64,000 bases of DNA from Magnolia sinica. Lineage: Eukaryota; Streptophyta; Magnoliopsida; Magnoliales; Magnoliaceae. Below are positions 1 through 11,299 of this stretch, in pieces. Each line of letters starts with the position of its first letter. Position 1 is the stretch's first letter. The notes below the pieces were generated by a model. The model saw only the letters and a list, made by a program, of their open reading frames with translations, was not told the DNA's origin and searched no databases. The stretch is taken from positions 28,184,001 through 28,248,000 of the forward strand of contig NC_080574.1 in the NCBI RefSeq assembly GCF_029962835.1, in the 5' to 3' direction. The position numbers and the translations under genes are program-made.

Positions 1-3000
1 AAAGAAAGGGAGGGGTATTTTCGTCCTGAAATTCGGTCTCCACACGTGCAGGTCTAAGTTCCGAAACTAAGTTTGTATTGTTTCGTAAAATAGCTGTATA
101 AAAGGTGGGGTCCACAGTCCCAAATTTCTCTTCCCAAATATCTGGGACAAAGTTTGCATGACCTTCTAAGGGTAACGGGGCATTGATTTTCCAAAAGTTA
201 TAAGGAAAGAGTTCATGTGTAGTAGATACACCCTGTCCATCATGTGGGCCACCTCGTGTTTGGAAAGGGTTTTAAAACAAAAGGCCGATTCAACACTTGA
301 TTGGGCTACACCATGGTAAATACTCAAGATAGAAAGTCCCACCGTTAAAATCATGCAATTTGCGTTTGGCCTACTGACTTGTATGTATTGTTGTGGTGTT
401 TTACAAAAAGTAATGCTTGTGATGGGCTAACCTATTAGACGGGTCGGATGTCATATTTATATAAAAGGTTGGATGATATTTGTTGGCTGGACATTAAACG
501 GTACTCCACTTTTTTACTGGAAAAAAGAATTTCAGTGGACGCTTTATATTGAATTTTTATAGGGCTCACGTTGATGTGTATTTGTGATCCACTCCAACCA
601 TTAGATGTGTAATCTTATGTTGGGTACAGAACCTAAAAAACTAAAAATCAAGCCCACTTGTGATTCAGGTGGGCCACACTAAGGAAAATAGTTAGAATAA
701 AGACATCCACCGTTGACTTTCACAAGGCCCACTATGGAGATTATACCAAATCCACTTGAATCATTAGATGCCATACCAAAACTTAGGACTAGGGCCCAAA
801 ATTTAGGTCCATCCATCTTTCAAATAGGCCACACCAACATAAATAGTTTGGAGGGTAAGCTTTTCTTTATCAACTATTTCCAATCGCATGGTCCAGCTGA
901 AGCACGGATGAGCTCGCTTTTTTGACCCTAGGTGTAACGTGAAGACCCACCTGATGTTTCGGGCTGACCCGAACGGCCACTCTTTTCAAAAGTTGCATTT
1001 AAATCACTCCTCTAACGACATTACGAGGATTAATTACCAAAATAATGCTACTCTACTAGCATTATGAGCATTAATTACCACCTTAAATTATGCTGTGTTT
1101 CAGGAACAGCTACCACGGTGACTCCCACCTCTGACTTTTGTGGGCCCAGTCTCACGTGTTGCAAGATTCACTCCAATCATTAGATGTGTAATCCAGTGAT
1201 AGGTCTAGAGTATAGAGATTAGGTTAACCTATGATTCAAATGAGCCACACCAATGAGAACAATTAGGAGAGAGACATCCAGCCTTGATTTTTACGGGGCT
1301 CATTATGACAAAACTATGAAACCTATTCCAGCCATTAGATGTCACACCAAAAGTAAGCTTGGTTCCCAAAAATCATTTCTATACATGATTCATGTGAACC
1401 ACACCAAGGAAAATAGTTTAGAGGGTGAAACTTTTCATGTACACTGTTTTCAATTGTATGGTCCACCTGAACTAAAGATTGGAATGAAATTTGAGACCTT
1501 GATCTAACATGGGTTACATACCCGATGGTTGGGGTTGATTTTACATTAACACAAAGATGTGGCCCACCAAGCGGTGGCCCTTTTCCATGCCAGAATGAAA
1601 TTAGTATGCGGTGGAAGCATTTACTTACATTAATTAAGAGGGATTTTTTTCATTAAATGCATAACTAGTTGGACGAAAATGCAATATCCAAGTAATTGTG
1701 TACGAGCATCACTCATGTGTGTGTGTGTGAACAGATTCATCTGCCCGAATCATTACGTATTAATATCAAGATTTAATTGATCCAACTGAATTGCAACTAA
1801 TGACATGGTCAATAAAATGCCCAGCTTATTCCAATTCATTGATGGATTAAGATAATTTATTTAGAAACATGATACACACACACACGCAAAATATATAATA
1901 TAGAATAGGAGCAAAAAAGATATGTAATGCTAGGAAATTGTAAAAAAAGGGAAGAGATTTAATCTAAAAGATCTTTTTCTTAAGATTTTCACTTGTTCAT
2001 ACCTCTGTAATCAATATTTTATATTTATTTGTTTAATCAAATATATTTCATAATTTGAATAAGAATTTTTTATGTTTATCTGTTTTCGATATGCGCCTAA
2101 AAAAATGTTGGATTCTAGAATGGGCCATGCACAATCATAGTGGGTGGGGCCTGGTCTACTAGTATGGGCCTGTCATGGCTGGACGTGGTTTGGAAGATCT
2201 TGGTCCATTTGGGCCCGCCCCCATTGACATCCCTAGCATCAGCTTCTTTGGGTCATATCTGGGCCTGGACTTTAGGCCCAATAAGTTGGGACATCCTGAT
2301 TTGTGACATGCTTATCACCAATGGGTGAGTATATTAGGCTGGTGGACCACACGTATAGGTTGAAGATAGATCGAGTCATTCTCTTCAGGCGTTCATTTTC
2401 CTAATGTATCTTTCGCTCATCTGATGAGCATATCAGCAGACTGGCTTCATATATGGGCTGTAATCTTTGCGTCTGGCCCACCTGATGAACGGCCCATTTT
2501 ATTGGATGGATACGGCTCATTCCCATTTATAGGATGGTTAGGATAATGCATCAAAGCAGTTTTTAAAATTTTTTTTTTAATTACACTAGGGAACAATCAA
2601 TGGCTGAGATAATAGGCTGCTTGGTCCGGATCATCATACTGCACATGAGCCAAGCTTGCTAATATGCAAATCTCGCATCTGACATATACAGTCGCACTAT
2701 ACCCCAAGTGCTGGAGAACCTACCACAAGTGGGATGGACCTCGAATCCAACCGACCAGATAGTAGGACCCACTGTAGATGCATTAACCGGAAAATTACGT
2801 TGGCTGTATGATCATAACTAGGCAATCAGTGGGCATCTAATTCACGGCAGAGATGAAAAACTGGTAGGCTGTTCAAATTTAACAAACAAACATCTTTTAA
2901 TCAGATGTCATGATTATCTAATGAATCTGATTTTAAGGATATGACCAATCTACAGTAGGTCCCAGTACTCCAACGCTTCAGATATTGGGTACATGCCACG

Positions 3001-3956
3001 TGTACAGTAGGGGAGGGTCCCCAGCACTGTAGTAGGAGAGTAACATCCAGCATCTATCATTTCCCATATGCAGGTTATACCACTTATCGTCTGTAACCGA
3101 AGGAGATCCTGGGCTGTTTGTTTGGTGGGCCCTACCCTAAATGGCCCAACCAAAACAGCTCCAATAATGGCCGCAAATCGACTGGGCCAGCAAAGCTGAA
3201 GTATGTACAAGTCTCAGTCTTTTAGCTAAGGAACTGAGTCCAGTCCAGCCCTGTATGTGAGCAAAAAAAGGGGCTTCGAGTGGACGATTCCCACCACCAA
3301 ATGGATATTTGTCGGGCCTTTAGGTGATACGGGCCTACAAACAGCCCGAATATTGGGCCTAAAAGTGAGGACCAGGTCCAATCTCCGGGCCTTGAAGCTT
3401 AACCCAAACCAGGCAGGGCTACACATTAAAACTGAACCAAACTTACATGTGGGGCCCACCTTTTCATTTGACAGATCAAACCATCTTATGATGGAGGTAC
3501 TTGGCAATGCTGCAAGCCAAGAGTTTGTACCATACATGTTTGGGTTTTATCTTTTTATCTGGTAAAAGTGGGCCCCGTCCTCCGTGATCCGAACTGTTAA
3601 TAAAGTTGGCCTAACCTTAGATGGTCCACGCACCAAAATCCCTAGATTGGAAGGCCCTGCTTTGGTTGAATGTGATTTATTGATGGGTTCTCGTTTTTGG
3701 AACAATGTATTTGTTGTGACACCTACTAAGGGCCGGGATTTTTACATTTGGGTATTTGGGGTTCATGGATCATCTATCATAGGCCCACGTCTCGATGGTT
3801 TTAATAACTGTATTTGTACATTACAACTTAGATGTAAAAGTATATAAAAATACTCACATATGATCGGTGTAAGCAAAGCAAAACCACAAAAAAAAGAGTC
3901 AAACAAAAATCCAAGGGGTAAAAGCAGAAACAAGAGACAGGATGGAAATTTATATT
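1..3956. other. non-coding flank, no gene recognised
   Basis: No open frame here resembles a known protein; the small ones are scattered on both strands and overlap each other. Composition alternates between AT-rich stretches (about 1600-2100) and segments carrying the GTGGGCCCAC-type words common throughout the window. A short TG run lies near 1718. The first bases resemble the sequence just after 57004 (AAAGAAAG then GGGGTATTTTCG), so the left edge probably sits inside a dispersed repeat. The stretch ends at the copia insertion site. Confidence 0.6.
590..1500. repeat. old direct repeat (about 590-930 and 1168-1495)
   Basis: Two blocks of about 330 bp share the same order of phrases: CACTCCAA-CATTAGATGTG, then a GCCACAC-AA block, then GACATCCA-C, a second CATTAGATG, GAAAATAGTTTRGAGGGT and TGGTCCA-CTGAA. 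They are offset by about 577 bp and visibly diverged. This looks like a tandem or segmental duplication of non-coding DNA, or two copies of one degenerate element. No terminal repeats or TSDs were found. Confidence 0.55.
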
Positions 3957-4557
3957 TGCCGGGACTCGCAGAAGCAAACAGAGAGGAATTAAACAAAGTA
4001 ATCACAATCACACAAGCAAACCCAATTAGAAAAGAATCCGAATTTACGTGAAAAAACTCTTGTGGGAAAAAAAAACCATGGTACAAAGTGAGAATGCATT
4101 ATGAAAAATAAATTTATAAGAGATGAAGCCTTACCCATCAAAGCCCCAAGAGGAAAAACCTTATTCATTGCCCTTCAAATTCCTCTCAAACCCTCAAGCA
4201 TGTTTTAGAGAACCATAATCTTTCCGCTTAATCCTGATTACATCATATATATATACCACTGCAATCGGAATAGGAAACAAATCGTGCACTTATGCAATTC
4301 TGCTCGCGCCTTTGATGGGAACTTCGATGGCATCGATAGCCATTGAGGACTGGCCGATGACCTCAAAGAACCTTTGATGCCATTAAATAGTAGCCTTTAA
4401 AACCATCCAACAATCAACAAGTTTTTTTTTTTTCCCGGATTTTGTCGATGGGATCGACCATCTGTCGATGGTATCGACAGTTTTTCGATGAAATCGAGTG
4501 GTTTGTCGATGACATTGACAGACTATATTACAGACGGATTTAAGACATTAGACAACA
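3957..4557 (-). repeat. copia 3' LTR
   Basis: This 601-bp LTR aligns along its length with 19439-20022, from GGGACTC at the left to ACATTAGACAACA at the right. The left terminus is mutated (TGCCGGG where the other copy has TGTTGGG). On the minus strand the internal side reads GACATGGTAGAGAT immediately before TGTTGTC, which is the usual copia polypurine-tract context. The LTRs have diverged by substitutions and small indels, so the insertion is old. Confidence 0.88.
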
Positions 4558-4744
4558 ATCTCTACCATGTCTTCAATCTTTACACTCCATTGCTCCTTTG
4601 TCATACTCGATTTTCCATCTTGACTTCGTCTACATCATAACACCACAATCATTGCTTCTCATGCATACTTCATCTTCACTCTATCTTTGCCAGACGTCTT
4701 CACTCTATCTTTGCCAGACCCAGAGAAGTCATACATAACTTGAA

Positions 4745-5194
4745 TTACTCCGCATGAACTACTTTTGTAAGTATGTCAGCTGGATTCACGCTTGTGTGGA
4801 TATTCTCAAGAGTCACACCTCCTTCGTCAAGACTTTGTCGGATAAAATGAAGACGCACATCAATATGTTTATTTCTATGATAATAAACTAAGTTATTTGT
4901 TAAATTGATCACGCTTTCGCTGTCGCAATTAACCAACACAACCCCTTGTTGAAGCCTAAGCTGATTTATCATTCCTCTCAACCAAACACCTTCTTTGAAC
5001 ACTTTTGTTACCGTCATATACTCAGCTTTAGTTGTGAAAAGAGCCACCACAGACTGAAGCTTCAACATCTTATTGATCGCTCCACCTGCTAACACAAACG
5101 AGTAACCGGAAATCAACCTTCCATTATCCACACTATCCACATAATATGAATTCATGTAATCTACTAAATTATCCTCTAATTTTTTGAATGTCAA
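4745..5194 (-). pseudogene. copia RNase H domain remnant
   Basis: An open stretch of 149 codons matches the C-terminal RNase H of copia polyproteins. It has the GYSFVLAGGAI-like segment, an FTTKAEYM segment where the family usually has T-T-E-A-E-Y, a CDSESVINLTNN block and the typical KHIDVRLHFIRQ block. The glutamate of the TTEAEY motif is lysine, a change at a normally conserved acidic site. The 3' LTR lies about 190 bp downstream, as expected. It is separated from the RT remnant by about 320 bp containing stops. Confidence 0.85.
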
Positions 5195-5512
5195 GATGTA
5201 GTCTTGTGCATCTTGAACGTATTGAAGTAGTTATTTTATTGCCTCCCATTGTTGCTTAACAGGGTTAGACATGTATCTGCTAACAACACCTACTGCATGT
5301 GAAATATTCAGTTTTATATAAATCATGAAATATATCAAGTTGCCAACCGTACTCGAATAAGGCTCATGAGACATAACCTGTTTTTGTTTATTCGTTTTAG
5401 GGCACTATTCAAAAGAAAGCTGAAAATGAGTTACGTGGGAAACGTTGATCAGCTTTGCCTTGTCCATTCCATACTTCACCAATACATTCTCAAGGTATTT
5501 AACTTGAGATAA

Positions 5513-6325
5513 CTATAGCCTGCTCCTCTTCCTATCCCCATATATGTCAATGCCAAAAACTCTCTTTGTAGCCTCCAGATCTTTCATATTGAATGTCCTT
5601 GATAGTTGAGTCTTCAGCATGTCGATCTCGGACACGCTATGACCGACAATTAATATGTCATCAACATATAATACCAAGATAATGAACTTCCTATCACTTA
5701 GTTTCTTGGAATATATACAATGATTATACTCACTTCTGGTAAACTTCTGACTCATTATGAAAAAATTAATTTTTTTATACCACTGCCTATGCGAATATTT
5801 TAGGTTGTACAAAGATCTCTTTAGCCTGTAAACCTTATTTTCTCCCCATTGCATTTCATAACCTTCCGTTTGCTTTATGTATATATACTATTCTAATTTC
5901 CCATGTAGGAAAGCAGTCTTCACATCCATCTCGAGATTATATTGGGCAACTAATGCTAATACGAATATGATAGATACTTGCTTCACCATAGGCGTGGAGA
6001 TTTCAGTGAAGTCGATACCTTCTCTCTGAACATATCCATTTGCTACCAACCTTTTCTTGTACCTATCCTGTTTCTTCCTGAAGATCCATTTACACCCGAT
6101 CGCTTTATGGCTGATGGGAAGCTTCACTAGCTTCCACATCTCATTCTTATACAAGGAGTCAATCTTATCATGCATCGCCGCTTTTTGCTTTTTGACATCT
6201 ACCCCGCCAAGAGCCTCATGAAAAGTAAATGGATCCCCCTCATCCGTAATGAGGGTAAAAACAACATTTGAATCATTCTTATATCTCATAGGTAACCTAA
6301 GATCTCTTGATGGATTCCTTCTCAT
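5513..6325 (-). pseudogene. copia reverse transcriptase remnant (RVT_2)
   Basis: Two open pieces (5888-6325 and 5513-5854) form the copia-type RT domain. The upstream piece has W-K-L-V-K-L-P, the KAIGCKWIFRKK block, RYKKRLVANGY and DVKTAFLHG. The downstream piece has KVYRLKRSLYNLKYSHRQWY and the catalytic LYVDDILIVG. The YVDD box is intact, but a stop in the short gap near 5855-5887 and further stops downstream disrupt the frame. It sits between integrase and RNase H remnants, the Pseudoviridae order. Confidence 0.9.
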
Positions 6326-6399
6326 AGTGGCTCCACTTACTCCTGTACCTCTACTTGTGTCTTCGTATCAACCTGTCTCATTTCTGTCTATCTGAACGT

Positions 6400-7388
6400 C
6401 CACAACCGACTTTTTTACTTTCTTGTGCTCATCCTTATGGAACAAGAATCCCTTTTCGAATTTAACATCATGGTTAATATATGATTTTCCGTATGACCTG
6501 ATTATATAGCATATATCCTTTCACACCACTACCATAGCCAATAAAAATGTACTTTTTAGCCATTTGATCCAGTTGATCTCTTATGTGAGAATAAGTATTA
6601 CAACTAAATACTCGCAGCCCCGAGTAGTCTACCTGCTGACCACTTTATACTTCCTTTGGTGTTTTATAATCAATAGTCGTGAAATGGGACCGATTCACCG
6701 AGTAACAAGTTGTCTTAGTGGCCTTAGTTTACATTTCCTTGTCCAATCCAACATTACTTATCATGCATCATGTTATTTTCAAGAGAGTCCAATTCATCCG
6801 CTCAACCACACTATTTTGCTCTAGTGTGTGGCACATTGTGTTGTGCCTTACGATCCATTCATCTTTACGAAAATGATTGAATTCCCTAGAAGTGAATTTC
6901 CCACTGTTATATATCCTCAACACTTTAACTTTTCGCCTTGACTATTTTTCCATCATCGCCTTCTAGTGCTTAAAGTTGGTGAAAACCTCGGATTTACTTT
7001 TCTTAAAGTAAACCCACGCCTTTTTGAAATAGTTGTCAATGAATGTAACGAATTATGACGATCATCTACCAAAAACTACGGGCAAGGACCCCTATACATT
7101 TGAATGCACATAATTTAGAACCTCTTTGCTCATGTGGCTTAGGCTTGCATATATTAAAATCAATACTTTTAAAAATTGGAATCAAACAACGGTTAGAAAG
7201 TAACTTCATGTCCCGATCGTTCATGTGGCCTATGCGCACATGCTACGTGCAAATGTAGAATCCTTTACAGACGCTGCAACTCCACCTAATGAAGTACTCC
7301 CGATTAACCTGTTACCATTCATCTATGCTTTCATGACTACGAGTACCCCCTTTGAAACCTTAAGGACACAATCAAACCTGCTGAATTT
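6400..7388 (-). pseudogene. copia integrase remnant
   Basis: There is no long open frame, but the minus-strand translation keeps two integrase landmarks. Near 7060-7140 an LNYVHSNV-stop-GSLPVV segment matches the start of the catalytic core, with the usual Trp codon changed to TAG. Near 6770-6830 a QNSVVERMNWTLL segment matches the block containing the catalytic Glu. Plus-strand open frames in this interval (6564-6824, 7055-7258, 7225-7530) are antisense shadows. Position between protease and RT fits copia order. Confidence 0.75.
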
Positions 7389-8297
7389 TCACCCTAGTGT
7401 CTCAAGTGCACCCAGATATATCAAACTCTTATTTAAATCAAGACCATGTCTCACATTGGTTAAGATACGCTCTATGCCATCAAACATCTTAATCTGCATC
7501 GATCCAACACTAACCATGTTACAAACATGATCATTGCCCATAAACACTTGGCCACCATCGAACTCATTGTAACTGGTGAACCAACTCCTATGAGAGGTCA
7601 TGTGATACGAAGCCTCCGTATCTAAAATCCATTTGCCATTGAAGTACCCGGATTTTAATGCGGTTAGCATGTCACTTCCACTTACCTCCTCACTAAATTC
7701 CACAGTGTTGACCTCTCTATAAGAACTCTTTGATTTCTCATTCTTACACTTAGGATTTTGACAATCTTTCTTCATGTACACTGTTATGCCACAATTTTAG
7801 AACTTTAGCTTGCCTTTGTCCTTGCCCTTGGATTTGGATCTCGATCGCTAGGATCTACCGTCCCACTAAGAATTTCTTCTCATCGTAACCGACACATTTG
7901 TAGAAGTGCCCACGTCATCGCTTTTTTTTTTCTTCTCATCGCCTTTGACTGAAGGACTGAGATAACAATCACAACGCTAACGATCGCCCTATCGGTGCAC
8001 AAAGAGTCTTTGAACGACTCATACAATTTTGGAAGAGAATTTAACAGAATACATTCTTTATCTTCATCCTTCATCGCCTCATCCATATCTAACAATTTGC
8101 AAACAAGTCTATTGAAGTTACTAATGTAGGTCTCAACGTCAACCCCCTTAGCTATCTTCGGATTGAACAACAATAGCTTTAGATATAAATGATTCTCAAG
8201 AGAATTCTTCGCATATATGTTTTCTAACTTGCCCATGTATCAGTTGCAATCTTCTTTCTTATGACATTGTAAAGGACCTCATCCCTTAGACACAATT
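7389..8297 (-). pseudogene. copia gag C-terminal part, zinc knuckle and protease remnant
   Basis: The 7880-8236 frame is the gag body (the KLENIYAKNSLENHLYLKLLL, ISNFNRLVCKLLDMDE and LLNSLPKLYESF segments). Just 5' of it, an in-frame LCLRDEVLYN-type stretch continues to the nested insertion at 8297. The 7389-7781 frame holds the knuckle and protease region. The CCHC knuckle is damaged: the first Cys and following Tyr read Phe-stop and the His reads Tyr. The protease active site reads WILDTEASYHM where the family has D-S/T-G-A, so the glycine is lost. One base is missing near 8225-8240, which shifts the gag frame. Confidence 0.85.
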
Positions 8298-9099
8298 TGT
8301 AAGGCCTGTATCCTAGCCCGTAATATTCCGTTGGCTTTCGCGATCCTTCCGATAGAATTTCGACGACTCGCGATTTGTAATCTGCAGTTGCTTGCGAGAG
8401 TCGTATCCCATTTTCCAGAGTCGGCTCGACCTGAGACCTATACCCTTACGACCGCGCCGTCGTAGCAGTTCCGACGCCGCGTCTCGCTCGCTGAGGCGAT
8501 ACTCGTGCCAAGATATGTGGGCCCGCGTTCAGTTCGAGAAAAACACCGCACGTTGCAATCCCAAGAATCCATCACATCAATCCTATCAATCCCATCAATT
8601 AAAGTACACATCACACTCCATCACTCATCCATCCCCAAGTACAACCACCCCTCCCATAAAGTTAACTCTCTCTTTCACAAGTACACATCACATCCATCAC
8701 ACCCATCTCTCTCTCTTACACCTCTCTCGCTCATCTCTGTCATTCTCCAAGCAAGCATCCCATGTCCAAGCAAGCTTTCATGGGAGAGTTTGTGTGGCCT
8801 ACCTTCCTATCACCCAATCCAACCCTTAGATCATCATCTCAACCGTTGAAATTGTCCCCTTGGATCTCTAGATTGCATAGGCAGAAGAAGGAGTTGATCT
8901 AGAGGCGGGTGCTTCTTTCTCTCTTTCTCTCTCCCTCCTTCCTTTATTTTGTGGCCCACTCAATGAGCTATGTAATGTCCAACCGTCCATCAAATGGACC
9001 CCATGGCTGTCCAAGCCATGTGAGCCCTACCTTCCGGGTGATGGGAAGACACAAATATCATATTGATCTTACTCAAGTGGGCCACGTCTGCATGGAACC

Positions 9100-11299
9100 C
9101 ACCAGCCGTGGTCCCCACATGTGGGACCCACCTTGATCTGTGGGCCACGTCCATGTGGGACCCACCACAATGATGTGTTTATCCATGCCGTCCAGCGTTC
9201 TGGACGGTGGACAGAGTGTGGTGGCTAACATGGAGTGCGTGTACTGACTTGGGTATGTACTAACAAGCTAACGAAAAGAAATAATAAAATAATATATAAT
9301 GCATATAAGTGAGATTTTGGGGGTGGGCTATTCATGCAGGCCCCACCTTGATGTATGAAGTTAATCCACGCCATCCATTCCATTCTCCAGCTCATTTTAG
9401 GAGTTGAGCCAATAAATGAAGCTAAACTGGCTTTCTGGCGGGCCCTAGTACGAAGAATAGTATTTTCACCATTAGAAACCCACCCTGATGTTCTGTGCCC
9501 CAAAACACATCAAATATTGGGCTCAATGGGACTGTCTTGAGCTGTAGAGTGCAATGGGTGGGGTAGATCCACCTAATGTGGGCCCCACGCACGAAAATCC
9601 CCAAAATACATGATTTTTTTAAAAAAAATTAATAACAGCAGCAGCGTCTGCTGTTGCTGCTAACAGAGGACGCAGGCAGCGCCCTGCAGCTGCGTGGGCG
9701 GAAGAAGCTGGGACCACGGTCCCAGCCATGGGCCCCACCGTGATGTGGATCCCACATCAACACCATGCATTTGATGGCCCGTTAGGGCAGTGGGCCCCAC
9801 CCCAAAAATCATCCCTATCCGAAGCTCAGGTGGCCCACATCATAGGAAACAACGGGATTGAACGTCAGCCATTGAAACCCTTTTCTGGGTCACAGAAGTT
9901 TTGAAACATTATGAAATTTGTTTTTCCTATTCATCAGGGTCCACGTGACCTTATCAACAGATTGGATGGCATATAAACATTATGGTGAGCCCTACGTGGA
10001 ACCCACAGTGATGTATGTGTTCTATTCACACCGTCCACTGCTGTGGACAGTGGAACCCACCTAGATGTATGTGTTTTATCAATGCCGTCTAGCTCCTGGG
10101 CGGCTAGTTGACCCCACCAAAATGTATGTGTTTTATATATGCCGTCCATCCATTTTAGCTGGCTGCTGGACGACATGGGGATCCCACCATGTGGTATATG
10201 TTTCATCCATGCTGTCCATCTATATGGGACCCACCCCACGTGTGGGCTGCACCTGTGATATATATATTATATATATCATTTATATATTATATTATATAAT
10301 GTATACATAATGGTGGGCCTTTATGGCACCCACCATGATGCATGTGTTTCATCCAATCTGTCCAACCATTTTGAAAGCTTATTTTAGGCTTGAGATTAAA
10401 AAAATAAGACAGATCTAGGATTAGGTGGACCACACTATAGAAATCGGTGGGTTTGACCGTCCACCATTAAAATCCCTTTCAGGTCATTGTGACCTTATGA
10501 TCAGATTGGATGGGAAATAAATGTTATTGTGGGCCTTGGAAATTTTAATGGTAGAAATCATTGTCACCACTTATAATTTGGGTGTGGCCCATTTGATATA
10601 CCTGGGGGCCATTTGTGTGGCTGTTTGTTGAGGCCCACCTTGATATTTATAAGGCCCATTTGAGGAGGCCCACCTTGATATTTATAAGGCCCATTTGAGG
10701 AGGCCCACCTTGATATTTATAGGGGCTCATTTGATGAGGCCGATTTGATATATTTGGGGCCCACTTGATAAGGCCCGATATAATGTATTTTGAGCCCACG
10801 TGATGTATATATTTTGTATCCAGGCCGCCCGTCCAGGGCTGGGCGCTGGTCAGATATAATGATAGTATTATATTATTATTATTATTATAATACATATATA
10901 CATGTATATGTTGTGGGACCCACGTGGGGACCACAGCGATGTATTTGTTTCATCCACACTGTCCAGATGATCTGGACAGTGCTGAACATGCTTGGACGGT
11001 GCCGAATAGTGTTTGGGCGGTGCTGTGGACCCCACCTCGACGTATGTTTCGTATCCACACCGTCCAGAGTGTTTGGATGATGCTGGGCAATGTCTGGAAG
11101 GTGTTGATTCACATGGGCAAAATTTGGACAATGCTGATTACCATTATTGAGCCATGTACCCCCATAGAGTAATTGTGTACAGTGATGCATATGTTGCACC
11201 TACAACTATTGAAATGATTTTAGATGTAATCCTAGCTCTCATCGTGATTTACAAACCCTCCACCTTCCTGGGAGACCCATATCATAGTGGGACCCGTCG
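9100..11299. repeat. GGGCCCACC-TGATGTATG word arrays inside the giant LTR
   Basis: Dense, degenerate repetition of phrases such as CCCACC-TGATGTATGTGTTT-ATCCA-CCGTCCA, alternating with longer blocks (about 9720-9960 and 10310-10545) that match halves of the Mutator-type hairpin elements elsewhere in the window. A near-perfect 35-bp tandem triplication begins at 10631, 10666 and 10701 (AGGCCCACCTTGATATTTAT). No coding potential is evident: the overlapping frames on both strands come from the low-complexity words. Confidence 0.7.

Noticed and set aside
3226..3565. Overlapping 103- and 102-codon frames on opposite strands
   Set aside because: Neither shows a recognisable domain. The mirror-like openness comes from GGGCC/GGCCC-rich composition.
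6564..7530. Plus-strand open frames (6564-6824, 7055-7258, 7225-7530)
   Set aside because: They are antisense to the copia integrase and protease remnants, whose motifs read clearly on the minus strand.
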